From assembly GCA_030628245.1 (NCBI GenBank), contig DAOVRI010000113.1, positions 1-5,779 on the forward strand: a stretch of DNA of 5,779 nucleotides. The letters run 5' to 3'. The DNA is from Dehalococcoidales bacterium (lineage in GTDB: Bacteria > Chloroflexota > Dehalococcoidia > Dehalococcoidales > RBG-16-60-22). Position numbers and translations under genes: made by a program. Below, piece by piece: positions 5,549-5,779 of the stretch (position 1 is the first letter of the stretch; every line of letters begins with the position of its first letter). The notes under the pieces were generated by a model. The model was given only the letters and a program-made list of their open reading frames with translations. It ran no database searches and was not told the DNA's origin.

Positions 5549-5779
5549 CTAATTCGTATTTTTACTGTATTTTAACTCCTGAAGAAGGTCGGCGCAAAGC
5601 TTTTTCAGGAGGCGATGCGGCGGTTTATCGAGCAGGCTGGTATAGAGCGGCGTGATGGAGATATCGCCCTGCTCGATTGCCTGGATATCGGTGCCGTCGT
5701 CTCCGGCCCCAGTGAGCCTCTCGCGCACCAGCCGGTACTGTTTCTTCTGGCCGTGGTTATCTTCCGTGACGGTGTTGAT
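5549..5779 (-). CDS. surE: SurE 5'/3'-nucleotidase, C-terminal part (cut by window edge)
   Basis: SurE is a metal-dependent nucleoside-monophosphate phosphatase linked to stationary-phase survival. Only the last 76 codons and the TAG stop (5551-5549) are present; the N-terminus and its catalytic aspartates lie outside the window. The visible peptide contains GDDGTDIQAIEQGDISITPL (about residues 26-45 of the fragment). This matches the C-terminal SurE signature 'GTD..A...GyiSiTPL', followed by a helical tail (LLKKLCADLLQELK). It is the upstream partner of acpS in an apparent two-gene unit with a 9-nt gap. The match is to one motif plus length of tail, so identification is good but not complete. 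Confidence 0.85.
   Translation of the reverse strand: MNTVTEDNHGQKKQYRLVRERLTGAGDDGTDIQAIEQGDISITPLYTSLLDKPPHRLLKKLCADLLQELKYSKNTN

Overview
The window is a compact, mid-GC bacterial chromosome segment that reads mostly as housekeeping. It holds seven genes: partial recX, recA, a membrane-anchored family 1 glycoside hydrolase, nadE, a YtcJ-type amidohydrolase, acpS and partial surE. The recognisable proteins look most like those of Chloroflexota, especially Dehalococcoidia. This rests on the RecA and RecX sequence style and the recA-recX order, and is an impression rather than a search result (about 50% confidence). I see no mobile element, CRISPR array, tRNA, rRNA or prophage signature.

Layout, left to right. 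Positions 1-158 (minus) are the first 52 codons of recX. A 103-bp spacer follows, holding a strong stem-loop with a T-rich tail on the minus strand. It probably terminates or attenuates recA transcription before recX. Positions 262-1278 (minus) are recA; a visible Shine-Dalgarno favours the ATG at 1278 over the TTG at 1290. A 159-bp divergent control region (1279-1437) separates recA from the GH1 gene (1438-2832, plus). That region has an extended -10 promoter for the hydrolase, with an inverted repeat across its predicted start point, and a weaker candidate promoter for recA. nadE (2829-3557, minus) converges on the hydrolase. A 72-bp divergent region (3558-3629) follows, in which candidate promoters for nadE and the amidohydrolase overlap on one palindromic -10, AGTATACT. 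The amidohydrolase (3630-5177, plus) converges on acpS (5174-5539, minus). acpS sits 9 nt downstream of the 3' end of surE (5549 to the window edge, minus).

Genes alternate between divergent and convergent pairs. Both convergent pairs overlap by exactly 4 nt, with the two stop codons nested inside each other. The first pair has a hairpin with a short T tail, nested in the hydrolase coding end, that could terminate nadE. No clear terminator is visible at the second pair. Functionally the set covers recombination and SOS (RecA/RecX), NAD+ synthesis (NadE), activation of acyl carrier protein (AcpS), nucleotide or survival phosphatase (SurE), and two hydrolases of unknown substrate. The least ordinary gene is the GH1 enzyme, which carries an uncleaved-looking N-terminal membrane anchor. 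I found no strong evidence for an undescribed multi-gene system; the points of interest are regulatory architecture and the anchored hydrolase.
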